A DNA stretch of 64,000 nt from Sitta carolinensis (lineage: Eukaryota; Chordata; Aves; Passeriformes; Sittidae): contig CM063294.1 in NCBI GenBank assembly GCA_032173965.1, positions 7,486,452 to 7,550,451 of the forward strand. The letters are read 5' to 3'. The position numbers were made by a program, and so were the translations under genes. Shown here one piece after another: positions 1 to 11,930 of this stretch. The notes beneath the pieces are model-generated. The model worked only from the letters and a program-made list of their open reading frames with translations, was not told where the DNA came from and did no database searches. Within the stretch, counting starts at the first letter, position 1. Each line of letters opens with the position of its first letter.

Positions 1-1544
1 ATTTGGGAGCTGGACTAAGTGCTGTCAGAGCTGGGATACAAATATTTAAGCAGTAATTTTACTTCAGTGGAAATTTGGTTCTCCATTCAATGCTGAAATA
101 TTTGATGAATTTGCACATCAAATATATATATATATAAAGAATACCATTATGCCTTAGCTTACAGAATCTCTAGAAATAGGCACTAATTATGCTAGGAAAG
201 AAATATATATATATTAAATATTTGCCATTTTACCTAACCAGTGCTTTTAGGATCTCAAAGGGAAAAAGCAAAGGCTCAGAATTATTTCCACTTCAGATGG
301 AATTTGACTGAAGTTGCAAAGCTCAGGTTGATTTTCACACGAGCAGCTGAGCCTCCCAAAGCTTGTAATGATGATGGCCCGGTGTAATTAATTGTTGGGA
401 TTTCACGAGGTCATTCCCAGTGCAAAGGCTGCACTAAGGACAGGATTCCTCTTGTCTGTGCCAACCTTTCCAGCGTGGAAAAATACCCAATATTGGAGTT
501 AAATCAATACTGGAGTCCCCCAGCCTCATCCTACACTCAAACTCACAGAGCCCCAGCGTGGCAGGAGCAGCTCAGCAATATTTGCATCACAGCTTCATCA
601 GCTTAACCATGCCTGTGAAAAATACAGCTCAAAATATCCATTTCCTCCAGCATTTAATCACTTTTCCAAAGCAGCTGGAAAAAAAAACCAGCCCACCACA
701 GAAGATAATGCCCTGAAATGATTTTTGCCTGAGGAGTTTCACCCCCAGCTGGACTCAGGACAGAGCCCAGGCAGAGTTCTCCAACCTCAGCCCCAGGCTC
801 TGGGCATGGCTTAAACCCAGGCAATTCTCACCTCAGCCCCCCCAGCAGCACATTGGAACCTCTTGGCAAAAGCCAGCAGAAATAAGCAGAGGTAAAATAT
901 TTTTAAAAAATTTTTCCTCCCCTGGGACAGCCAGGTGTGGGCTGAGACTGAAATGAGACCAAAATAAAGAACCATAAGCCCCAAAATCCCTGATTTCTCC
1001 CCCTGCTGCCACACTCACTGCGCACAACACAGCAAATCCCAGTGATCCCAGCACAAAGACACCTCCAGGGTTTTTTGGGGTTCCTGGGCAGCACAACCCA
1101 GCCCCACAAAGCCTCCCCTGAGCCAGCAGAGCCCCCAGCCCTGCTTCTCCCAGAGGACTGGGCGGGCTGGGGGCTGTTTCACACTCATTCCACTCTTCAG
1201 GAGCTTTGGCTTTATCAGAAGATCCTGCAAACCGAGCAGCAGGTCACAGGGAACACCCACACACAGCTCTGCTGTGTACAGTCAATATGCAGAGAGCAGC
1301 CCCAGGAAGGGGGAGGTTGCTCCTGCAGGGGCTTAAAGAAATCAGCATCACTAAATGTCAGCTTGGCAGAGGCAACAGAAACCCAAAACAAGCACCCCGT
1401 GCCTGTCCCTGTCCAGTGGAGTGGACTGAAAATGGGTTTAATGTCAAAACACTCAGAGGAGTGAAACATTTCTCAGTGCAGCTGGAACTGGCAGCACTCT
1501 GTAGTTTAGTTTTAAACTCGATGTTTTAGTTTTCTAATGTTCTT

Positions 1545-1825
1545 TCTTAGGGAAGTGTGATAAACATAAATAGAATGGGGTTTTTTAATAATATTTACGT
1601 TATTCATTCCTGACAGGAGGATATCTTCTTAATATCCCTTTAGTTTGACCAATGTGATTGAAGAAGTTTCCCTTTGTTTCACCAACCACATTGGTCTGTG
1701 TCAAATTGTATATAAGGGAGAACCAACCCTAATAAAAAGAATAATTTTTAACCTTCTGATCACAGAGTCTGTGTTGTGTATTAACTAAGGCAGAGACATC
1801 TGGTTCCTCAATCACATTAATCAAA
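1545..1825 (+). mobile_element. solo LTR-like element (avian endogenous retrovirus type)
   Basis: This short stretch has the promoter order of an LTR. A CCAAT box lies near 1648, a TATA box (TATATAAGG) at about 1708-1718 and an AATAAA poly(A) signal at 1731-1736, followed by a T-rich R/U5-like segment ending near a CA. No gag, pol or env reading frames flank it, so it looks like a solo LTR. I could not define a clear target-site duplication, so the boundaries are approximate. Confidence 0.45.
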
Positions 1826-4353
1826 CTAAAGAAATATTTAAAACTGATTTATGCCAGCTTCCAGTCTGGCTCTGAAGGTGTCACATCCCTGATGAATAAC
1901 CCAAACCCATGGCTCTGCCCACAATTTACACATTCAGGGGAGGCTCAGGAAGCTGGGAGTGTGGCAGATTTCCCCTTAAAAATCCTGGCACATGCCTGCC
2001 ACTGTTCATCTAAAACAGCAGAAGGCAGGAGAGCCCTTCCCAGGACAGGAATATGACAAAAGCATAAATGGAGACATTCAGCTGCTGCATCCATCACACA
2101 GCAGCAAAATATATAAATATATGGGATGCCTTTATAAAACAAATGCTTTGGAGGGAAAGTTTCCAGTCAGTGACCCCCAGTTCCTAAAGATAAAACTGGA
2201 TTCTTTCAAGGGTCCATAAACAAATGCAAGCAAAATGTGCTGCTTGCCAGTAGGCTCAAATCAGATTGCTAAAAAACAATTCATGTCATTGCTAAAAAAA
2301 TAAGATTTCTAGAAGGAAAAGGGCTGAAACCCAGTGTTCTAAGAAATTCCAGCCATAATAAGCTTTAATCTCCAGTTAATTCCCAGGAATTCCCTGCTGC
2401 ACTGAACTCTGGCAAATGGCATTTATTTCAGTTCCCTTTCAGCCAGGGCAGTTTGCATTAACAGATACTTATTAACGCTATGACCCCCGGATTTATGATG
2501 TTAAACAAGAACATTAAAAGGATTCCTTTTGGTTGTCTGGCTGCTTTTTTGCTGTTGCATTTTAATAGTTCCTCGTGTTTTGCTTGAAATGGAATTTGGA
2601 GGCTGCACAAACAGCACCGAGGCCAAATGCAACGTGCTCCAGGTAATCTTCAGCACATCTTTTAGATATAATCTAATTTAATTACCTGAAAAAAAAAAAA
2701 TTTATGGCTGTTTTATTGTGCTTTTATGTAAATAAATACCCAGGAGCCACAAATGCACATCTCACTAGTTGTGGGAATTGGGTCCTTTTTGGAGTTAACG
2801 TTGCTATTCCTCCCTTCCTGGCACGGGTAGGACTGGATTTGCAAAACCATCTTTGAATAAAGAAAGGATTGGAATTTGGTCACACAAACCCATGCATGGC
2901 CACAGGTGAAAAAATCTCCACCTGTGCAGCACGGGAAGAGCATGGGAGAGAGGGAAAAAGGAAAGAATCACCCAGAGCAGTTTTTATTTGACTTTTTTCC
3001 TCACTGGTGGCTGATGTCCAGCAGCTCCTTCCCCTCTCCCTGTGTCCTGCCTCGGGGCAAAGGGGTGAGAACAGCAGCTGCAGCAAGACAGGAACATCTG
3101 TAATAACAAATAAACATCTTCCACCACCACATTCTGTCCTTTTTCATCAGCACTTTCCATGCTTCCAGCTCTGCTGCTCTGCCCTCCGGCAGAACAGGAG
3201 TTAAAAATTTAAAAATCAGCATTTCCAAAGCGCATCGAGGTTCCAGAGATTCTTTCTGGCCATGTGAACAACCTGCAGAGGGGCACTGCCATCCCTGTGG
3301 GGACAAACCTGCCCACTCCACACAAACCAGGTGTGGTGAAAAAAACTGAAATACAACCCAAAATTGGAAGTGCTCATTGATTTTCTAGAGCTCAGCCCCA
3401 TCCTCTCTGGAAATGCCAATTCGGGGATTACAGCTCCCCAAACTGCACGAAGGATCCTCAGCCTGGGATAAAAAGGTTCATGGCAGCAAAGGGGAAAAGA
3501 GAAAAAGGGGAAAAGGAGAAAAAAAGGGGGGGGGGGGGAAAAGGAAAAATTCAGCAGAATTTGGGATTCACCTCCTTCAAAACCAAACCTGGAAGCTGAG
3601 GCAGAACAATATTTGTGGGGTTTGAGTGCTGCACTTTTCCTGTGGCACACAGAGGGTTCTTTGCTCACCAGTGCCAGTTCCAGGACATGGACTGGGTGGA
3701 AAATCAGAGAGATTCTCCTTTTCCTTTCCCAAGCTCTGTTACAGCCACTCCTCACCTCCCCAGCACTTCTGGGCTGCTCTGGTGTCCTAAAAAATGCAGG
3801 AAGTTCAATTACCACAAAAGGGACTCATCTTCCTGCTGCCTCATCCTTCTCTGAGGCTCCCAGAGTGAAGTGATACTTGATATTCAGCTTTCACAGAAAG
3901 AAGAGAGCAGTTACTGGTCTTTGCTCAGAAAAAGAAACCAAAAACAAAACACAACAAAACAGTTTAAGCTCAAAATATCCTTCTATTTTGTAAACATTTC
4001 ACAATTCATATTGGATTTTGTACCTTTTTTGACTTCTGACTCATTATTTTTGAATTATTCAGGATGAGAATGTTGTCTGTACACAGCACCTTTCCCTTTC
4101 AAAAGCTGTGAAGCACCTGAAATTCAGATTGTAAACTCCTCTGGGAGGAAAGCACCATCTTCCAGGGATGTGTGCTGAGTACAGCTGGTATTCAGGAAAA
4201 GCTGTTCATCTCTCAATTCTGCCTTCACAATTGTATTCTACTGCTGTGAGGAGAGAGAACCTCCTCCTATCCTTGTATTTTAGTGTGAAGAACAGGCATT
4301 CTTCACTTCCACATAATTTAAAATCAAAGTTAAAAGCTCTATTTGCACTGACC

Positions 4354-4358
<5 letters not shown>

Positions 4359-4393
<35 letters not shown>
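4359..4393. repeat. A35 run
   Basis: Uninterrupted homopolymer. No flanking element is recognised that would make it a retroposed tail. Confidence 0.95.
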
Positions 4394-4396
<3 letters not shown>

Positions 4397-5412
4397 TTCA
4401 GGAAAGAATTTTCCTGCTCCTTTTCCAATGGTCTGTGCACTTCCACTGCATAAAGTCCAGGACAGAGCAAAGGGTTTATAGGCAATAAAAAAGTCTGTGT
4501 GACATGGACACATCTGGGCAGATGCTGGATAATCTATTTGTCCCTTTTTACTTTGGTGCCTGTGATTCTCTCTGGCATTAAAAACTGCCTAGAAGGGACT
4601 TGTTTTGGTTAAAATTAAAGAACTAGATATTTTCCATATCTAATGTTCACAATTCTAAAGAGCTCCTAAATATTAGGAAAACAATTGGCTGACCATAAGA
4701 ATGAATCAGACTTCTAAAGAGTTGTCTATGAAAAAAAAAACCCAAATCATTAAAATCAAGCTGGAGAGAAGGATTTTAATTACAGGTAGGTAAAGGCAGG
4801 TGCAGAAATGAGATAACCATGCCCTCGTGGCCTGGCTGAATTAGGAGGCAGTGCCAAAACCTCTGGAGGTGAGAGGTGCTTGCTTTGAAAACACCCATTA
4901 AGAAATTTTTCCAGCATGTTTGGATTTGATTTCTCTATCTGAGATTCAGGGAGGTTGCAAAATCCAACAGTGCCCAGTAAGGCCCAGAGCAAACAGTGCC
5001 TTGGCAAACACAGGGCATGGGGATGGGAAGCAACGCCAGAATGAGGGATGAGAAAAGAGCTGCCTCATTCTTCAGCTGGACAGGATGTCCAGATTACTCC
5101 AAAATCCCACCCCACCCACAAGGACAGGGGTTGAAGAAAAGCCTCGATCACAACTTCAGAGTGGAACTGAGACACAGAAAGCTCCAGAGAGGAGACACGA
5201 GATGAACAACGCTGCGCAAACTTCAGATTCAGGGACTGGCCGCAGTCAGGTGAAGGGATCCAGCAGCTCCTGTGGGATCACTACAGCTGGCAGGTAAATC
5301 CAGAGAGGTGACAGAGCCCCAGAGTGCTGGCACCACCCTGCCCTGCCAGCTGGGCTCCCACAGCTCCATGGCCCCCACACACAGACACGTCTGCCCGGGC
5401 TGTGCTCCCACC

Positions 5413-8400
5413 CTAGCTCCTCGGAGCCCCGCGCCCCTGCGAGCCCAGGGCGAAGTCCACGGCCTGGTGCACGCTGTGGAAGAGCAGCTGCTCCTCCCCC
5501 TCCTTGAAGAAGTGTCCCCGGAGCAGGGAGCTCCTGACGGAGGGGTGGCACTGGGCCAGCAGCACGCGCACGCCAATGGCCCCGTAGTCCTTGTGCACCT
5601 CCTGGAGCGCGCGGAGGCCGGCCGTGTCCAGGAACTGCATGGCACAGCAGTCGATCACTATGGTGTGAAACCCCCAGCTCCCGAGCCCAGAGCCACGGGC
5701 ACGCTGCTCTGGCTGGCCCCAGAGCCCGCCTCCTTCTCCCTGAGCATCCTCTTGGCTGCTTTCTTCTCGGCCGCCTTCACCCGCAGCGGGTCGACGCCGG
5801 TTTGCTTGTAGAGGGTGGATTTGAAGCACTCCTTGTTGATGTAGTAGAGGGGGGCTTCAAATCGGAACACCACCACCCCAGGCTGGGTCTGCAGGTTCTT
5901 GTAGGCAGCCAGGGACTCATAGGTCTCCGAGTCGGCCACCCAACCCAAGAGCGGCGCCGCCGGCCGCTGGGTGCGGAAGATGACGCAGAGCATGGAGAAG
6001 CAAACGCCCACCAGGAGCCCGATCTCGGTGCTGATGAGCGCCGTGGCCACCATGGTGACCCCCCAGATCACCGTGTCCACCCTGCTCAGGCGCCACATCT
6101 TGGGCAGGTCCCTGAACTTGCACAGGGCCCCGCGCAGGTTGACGATGGTGATGACGGCCAGGACGCATTTCTGCAGGGAGTAGAAGAGAGGGGCGATGAG
6201 GAGCAGCACCAGGAGGATCACCAAGCTGGTCACCAGGCCGGACATCTGGGTCCTGCAGCCCGTGGACTCCTTGACCAGGGTCTTGGCCAGAGCTGCGCTG
6301 GTGGTGAAGCAGTGGAAGAAGGAGGGGATGATGTTGCAGAAGCCGATGGCGTACATCTCCTGGTTGGCCCTCACCGAGTAGCCGTGCTTCTTGGCAAACA
6401 TCTCCGAGAGGGACACGGTGATGGCAAAGCCAATGATGGCGATGGGGATGGCATCCAAGGCCACGCTGGGGAGCAGGGCCCAGTCTGGAGGGCGTGGGGG
6501 CAGAAAGCCCGTGGGGATGTGCCCAGAAACGCTGGAGCCATAATTCTCTCTGAGCTTCCCAAAGTGAGATGCCAGAGTGGCCGCCACCACCACAAAGAGT
6601 TCCACGGGAACCGGAGCCTTGAGCTTGGATTTGAAGCGCTCGTTGAGCTCTTTGGCTGGGATGAGCACCAGGAAGCACAGGAAGCTGGTGATGAGGTCGC
6701 ACATGTTGGTCCTGTGGATGTTCCTGAAGATGTTTATCCAGGTGGTGACGAGGGAGCCGACGCCCCCGCTGCGAGGGATGTCCAGGCCCAGCAGGTACTT
6801 GACCTGTGAGGTCAGCACAGTGAAGGAGGCCCCTGTGACAAATCCACTCAGCAGAGAATCCGAGAGGTACACAGAGACAAAGCCCACTTGGAAAAATCCC
6901 ATGGCCACCTGGAAGGAATCAACCACACACCGCAGGTCAGGACACAAATCCCACAGATTTGGATAAAAACCCCGGCATTGTGCACGGCCCTGGAGGGCGA
7001 GGCATGGTCGGAGCAGGGAGAAAAGTCTCCAGGATTCAAACCAGGCTTTTTGGGGGATCTTCATCCCCTGAGCAAGTGGTTATTGTTTGCTCTGCTAATT
7101 ACCCTGGTGAGGAAAAAAGAAAAAAAAAGAAAACCCAGGAAAAAAAACCCACCAAACCCCACATTTGAAATGCTGTTGGCTTTTCTCCTTCACTTCCTCT
7201 AAACTCTGTGAACTTTGCAAGGATCTGAAACTTTTCTGGTGGCCTTTGTCTGCCTTACACTGGAGTTCAGAGCCTGCAATAAAACCACACATGTGGGGTA
7301 ACAACTGTCCTTTGCACTGCAGAAAGTCTGGTGCCTCTGACTCAGAAAGTCTGGGAGCTGAAACTCCTCTGCTGCAGATCATGTAACAGAGATAGCTGGG
7401 AAATCCCTGAGAATCTCAGAGTTTCTGAAGAGAAGGCAGGTTTGGGACCTGGACTGGCTGGAATCAGCTCACAGCTCTCAAAAAGGCTCCCCCCCTTTAA
7501 AGCCTTGATAATTAATTCAAGGTTATTCTAAGTGTAAAACCTTAATAATAATTAGCTCACCTAGTTAGGCTGTATGAACTGGTGTGAGATTTGCTTTTTA
7601 TGATTTGACTGTGAAGTTTCTGACACAAAGAATATGTGATTTTGGTTGAAAAAACAAATTTGAGGGTGTTGGCCTGTAGAGAATATGCCTAACACTCAGA
7701 GGGACTGAAGATAAACTAATCTAATTTCTTCAGATAAAGAAATTGTATTTGTACTTGCAAAGAATATTAAGTGCAATTCACAACTTCAAAGCTGCACCCA
7801 TCCCACAGGGATGAAAGATGAAACCCAAAATCCAGTGTTATTCTGGATATAAATTATTCTGGGAGGCCCAGAATATTTGTGCAATAACTCAACATGAACT
7901 TGCAGTGCAAAAAGTTCCAGGTTGTGTCCAAAACCTGTGTTTTAAAATACCACAAACATGTTTTGTTCCACTCCTACACATTTTGATTGGTTGTCACCCT
8001 GGATGGATGAGAACAAATGAATGTGAACTCACAAACTCAAATGCCACAGCTCTGCAGTACTGCTAAAAATAATCCCGTTCTGGTTAATGTATAAGACTCT
8101 AAAACCAGGGATACCTGCTTTAATTTAGTTGCAGCTTTCATTTAGGCAAGCAGTGAGTTCTAGAAATTAAGTTGAGATATATAAATATAAAATATATTGT
8201 ATCCTTTCCATGCAATAGCATTGTTTTGGCTTCAAATAGGCAAACAGCAAATTTTTAAAGGCACATTTACAAATAAAAAGAAACTGGAGATGCTTTCACT
8301 GCCCAAATTTTTCTTCATTAAAGGGAAATTATTAAAGACTGGAATTAGGAGCTGGTGCACCACATTTTGGCCTGATGAGATGGTGTAATGCTAAAAACAA

Positions 8401-9929
8401 TTTTAAAAAATTTAAAATTAAAATGAAAATTAAAATTAAAATTAAAATTAAAATTAAAAATAAAAATTAAAAAAAAAATAAAAAATAAAAATAAAAATAA
8501 ACAGAGCTTCAGGCCACAGTGAGGGAGGTGCTGAGCAGAGCTGGAGAGCTGGAGGTGCAGGTCCTCACAGTGCCCAAAGGAGAAGCAATGGAAGCAGGAA
8601 AAGCTGTTAAAAAATGGGGAGAGCACCCAGAGGAGTTTCCTGCACACCTCCAGCCCTGAGGTGCAGATTGACATGTGCAAGCCCAGCAGGATGGAACAAT
8701 CCCCTCCAGAAGAATTACAAATATTTGCACACTGCCTGTGTGTTGTACACAGGTAAAATTCCATAAAAGAAAAGCCTTTATAAATTTTATAAAAGAAAAG
8801 CCACAATAAAAATATAACTATTCTGCACCAAAAAATAGATGTGTCATCTCAGTAGAAAATTAACTATTCTGCACAAAACCCCAGATGTTTCATCTCAATA
8901 AAAAGTTAACCATTCTGCACCAAAACCCAGATCTTTCATCTCAATAAAAAGTAAAGCTTTCTGCACAGAACCCCAGAGGTTTCACCTCAATAGAAAGTTA
9001 ACATTCTACATCAAACCCCAGGTGCTTCGCCTCAATAAAAAGCTAACTATTCTGCATAGAACCCCAGATGTTTTACAATAAAAAGTTAACCATTTAACCA
9101 ATAAAAAGCTAACAGAATCCCAGATGTTTCATCTCAATAAAAAGTAAAGCATTCTGCACAGAACCCCAGAGGTTTCACCTCAATAAAAAGTTAACCATTC
9201 TGCACAGAACCCCAGGTGTTTTACAATAAAAAGTCAGCCATTCTGCACAGAACCCCCGATGTCTCATCTCATTTCTCTCTCTCCCACGAGGCCAGCCCTT
9301 ACCTGGTACACCCCAGAGATGAAGGTCATGGTGGCGGCCACGGCCATGGCGTAGCAGCTTTTGTCACAGAGCGTCCCCGTGCCGTTCCTGGTGCCATTGC
9401 TGTGCCCTCCTGGGCCTGGCAGGGTGCTGAGCACAGCTGGCTCCAGGTCAAAGCCAGCCCTCTCCACCTCCCTGTCCACCACCTGCCCCACCATCAGGCA
9501 AACCACGCCGAAGATGCTGACCGAGATGTGGCGGGACGTGCCAAAGATGCAGTAGATGATGCAGGAAAAAAAGGAGGTGTAAAGGCCATAGATGGGCTCC
9601 AGCCCAGCCAGGAGAGAGTAGGCAATGGATTGTGGGACCAGCAGGACCCCCACGATCACACCAGACATTATATCCCCCAGGAGGTACTCCCTGAGTTTGT
9701 ATTTAGGAAGCCACTGTAAGATGGGGAAAAAGCCCAAAATGCAATCTTTAATTTTGGCTGGGGTGCAGCTGCAAGTTTTCTTTGCTCGCTCAAGCAGCAG
9801 AGCCTTCATGTTCTTTTTCTTCTCTTGGGGTTCCAGGAACATTGTGTGATGGAAGCTGCACTTGGCATCATCTCCTTCTGGCTCTTCCATCACTGTGTGG
9901 ATATTGTTGCTCTCTGTCATTGCTGCCAT
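5413..9929 (-). CDS. SLC26A2: SLC26A2, sulfate anion transporter (DTDST); one apparent frameshift
   Basis: Two coding exons are visible: 9929-9303 (209 codons, ATG two bases inside the exon after a TTTTAG acceptor, donor CAG|GTAAGG) and 6908-5413 (acceptor CCAG|GTGGCC, stop TAG). The product is the plasma-membrane sulfate/oxalate/chloride exchanger that feeds PAPS synthesis and proteoglycan sulfation in cartilage. The first exon carries the SLC26/SulP signature ([10 protein letters not shown] through GTSRHIS), [13 protein letters not shown] and an extracellular loop with two NGT glycosylation sequons. The second carries the remaining membrane segments (e.g. [38 protein letters not shown]) and a C-terminal STAS domain (HTIVIDC, FLDTAG, VLLAQC). 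Expected length is about 707 residues, against about 739 in human. The second exon is 1496 bp, one short of the 1497 needed: the frame changes near 5668-5690, just before the STAS core. The intron position matches human SLC26A2. Confidence 0.95.
8398..8503. repeat. A-rich (AAATT/AAAAT)n simple repeat
   Basis: About 105 bp of AAATTAAAATT-type low-complexity sequence inside the intron between the two SLC26A2 coding exons. No other function is apparent. Confidence 0.85.
8812..9275. repeat. 46-bp tandem repeat abutting the SLC26A2 first coding exon
   Basis: About ten degenerate copies share the core TTCTGCACAGAACCCCAGA followed by a TTTCATCTCAATAAAAAGT-like half. Successive 'aacyattctgc' starts at 8816, 8862 and 8908 give a 46-bp period. 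Later copies near 9060-9120 are truncated. The array ends about 28 bp from the splice donor at 9302. Confidence 0.9.
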
Positions 9930-11151
9930 CACTAAAAACACAAAGAAAGACCATTAAACTAAAAACGAACGTACAATTTGAGCCTTGAAAGCAGCATTGA
10001 TGAAAAGCAAGGGCTGAAACTCTCAGTGCAGCAGAGAGAAAGTGATTTCCAAGCAGACTGGGCACGAGCCTCCCCAGGGCATGCCTGTGAAGCGAGGAAT
10101 GACCTTTCCCAGAAGGGAATCTGATATCCTGTGCAATCCACCTGCAGGGTTGGGAAACGCTCAGGAATGCAGCAGCACTGCCTTTCTGGGAGGCTTCCTC
10201 GAGAAAATCTCTGCCTGCAGCCTGCTGCACCTTGCAGAGCCAGACAGAGGGGTTATTGTAGTGCCACAGCCACTCATGGTCAGCTGCTGAAAATGAACTG
10301 AAGCGAGACATTCCCAGCAAAGCACAGCTCGGTCTGCTGCACTTGGGGGGTGTTTTTTGGTTTGTAGTTTTTTTTTTTTTTTTTAGTGCAGTGATTTCAC
10401 CTGCCAAACCCTGTAAAGGTTTGTTACCTCAGAAGTGGCTTTTTTACAGCCAATGACAAGCTGTGAAAAAAAGCACTTCACACTTTTGAGAAGCTGGTTT
10501 TACAAGGAAATTGCACCTGATCAAAATAATGTACACAAGTGGAAAACATATCAATGGGCACAATGACAGGTAGGTGGGACACTTCTGCTGGAACTGGTGC
10601 TCTTGTCCAAGCTGCCCACAGACAGTAAAACAAGATAATTATACCAATAATTTAACACTGGGAACATATTGCCTGACTGGGAAAGAGCAAAGCCTTGATG
10701 AGACAAACCCTAATGAAAGCTGAGCATACCAAGATACTGACAGTGCTTACACACCTTCAGAAAACATCCAGAATTCTCCAGCAAACTTCTTAAGCCCCAA
10801 TAGCTGGTACCACCAGTACAGTGAGGCCATTTCAGCCATTTCACTGGGCTGGGGTGAGACCCAGCAAGAGGACCCTGAGAGGTGTCAGTGCCAGGCTTCC
10901 CTTTGTGGCACTGCAGTCCCAGAGTGCCAATGCCAATGTGGATTTGATGTGCTGCTCACGTCTGCCCCGTGCAGGGCAAACATCAGCCAGGCTGCTGTCC
11001 ATGGAATGGTCACTGTTGAATTCATCGCCCAATTAATTGTCCAATTGTCCTGAATTAATTGTACCAATTAATAAATTACTGCTGGAACTGGCAGTGCTAA
11101 GGATGCCTGTTGAGTGTGCTCACTTAAATCACCATTTCACGAGGGGCTACA

Positions 11152-11360
11152 GCATCACAGAACTGTGCAGTCATTGGTGTTGGAAAATCCCTCTGAGCTC
11201 ATCCAGTCCAACACTCCCAGAGTGCCAGGGCCTCCAGTAACCCATGTGTCCAAGTGCCACATCTACAAATCTTAAATCCCTCCAGGGATAGGGACTCCAG
11301 CACTTCCCTGGGCGACTGGACAGCCCTGTTGGTACAGAAATATTTCCTAATTAAAACACT
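11152..11360 (-). mobile_element. CR1 LINE 3'-end fragment
   Basis: The plus strand reads as the reverse complement of an avian CR1 tail: 'ttggaaaatccctctgagctcatccagtccaac' in structure, then 'agggactccagcacttccctggg' near 11288-11311. It is degenerate, 5'-truncated and lies in the SLC26A2 5' intron. Confidence 0.8.
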
Positions 11361-11835
11361 CGCTGCAGTGTGAGTTTCCCAAAGATGTGGGAGGGAGAAG
11401 TGAGAGCAGTGACTTTGTGTGGTGCCTGCTGCCTTAGGACAGCCTGAGCAGCAGGAACCAACTACAGAACTTAATATTTAGAATGGCTTCTTCAGACACT
11501 CCTAGAACCAATTAGAGATTAATCCCACCCACCTAATCCAGCTGTGGTGTCCTCATCCCTGGTGCTGCAGATATACCCAAAGCCAACACATGCTGCCAGC
11601 AGCTGCCAGGGAGGAGCTGCTGTTTTATCTCCTGCTCCATGCTGGGACTCCCAAAGGTGTTTGCATTCGCCCCAGAGCTCCTGCACCCTCCCAAATAACC
11701 AAACCCAGCCCCTCTTTGCTGGCTGTCCCTGCACTGGTGCTGACAGGAGGGGTTCAAACACAGAGCCCAGACCCTGGAAACCAGCAGGGATGGGTTGGCT
11801 CTGGGATGGGGGCTCTGTCCCTCCCTGCTGCAATA

Positions 11836-11930
11836 GCCCAGCATCACTGAGGCTGGAAAAGCTCTCCCAGCTGTGCTCAATGCCCACCTTGTGCCCAGAG
11901 CACCGAGGGTCACCTCCAGAGCCACAGGAA
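11836..11930 (-). mobile_element. short CR1 LINE 3'-end fragment
   Basis: A CR1-like 'catcactgaggctggaaaag' block is followed by 'gcccaccttgtgcccagagc', matching the layout of the better-preserved CR1 copies at 24130 and 28190 in this window. It is short and degenerate. Confidence 0.6.

Larger units (their letters stand above)
1..5412 (-). other. SLC26A2 downstream region / probable long 3' UTR
   Basis: I see no coding exon in this 5.4-kb stretch. It is AT-rich, with microsatellite patches near 121-137 (TA-rich) and 3522-3545 (purine/G run) and an A35 tract at 4359-4393. On the minus strand, AATAAA hexamers lie at about 2981-2986, 2710-2716 and 2418-2423, so the SLC26A2 transcript could have a 2.4-3 kb 3' UTR, in line with the long mammalian 3' UTR. 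The polyadenylation site is inference. An LTR-like element occupies about 1545-1825 on the other strand. Confidence 0.4.

Noticed and set aside
5802..6809. 335-codon plus-strand open frame
   Set aside because: It is exactly antisense to the conserved SLC26A2 exon, with His/Glu/Gly-rich shadow composition.
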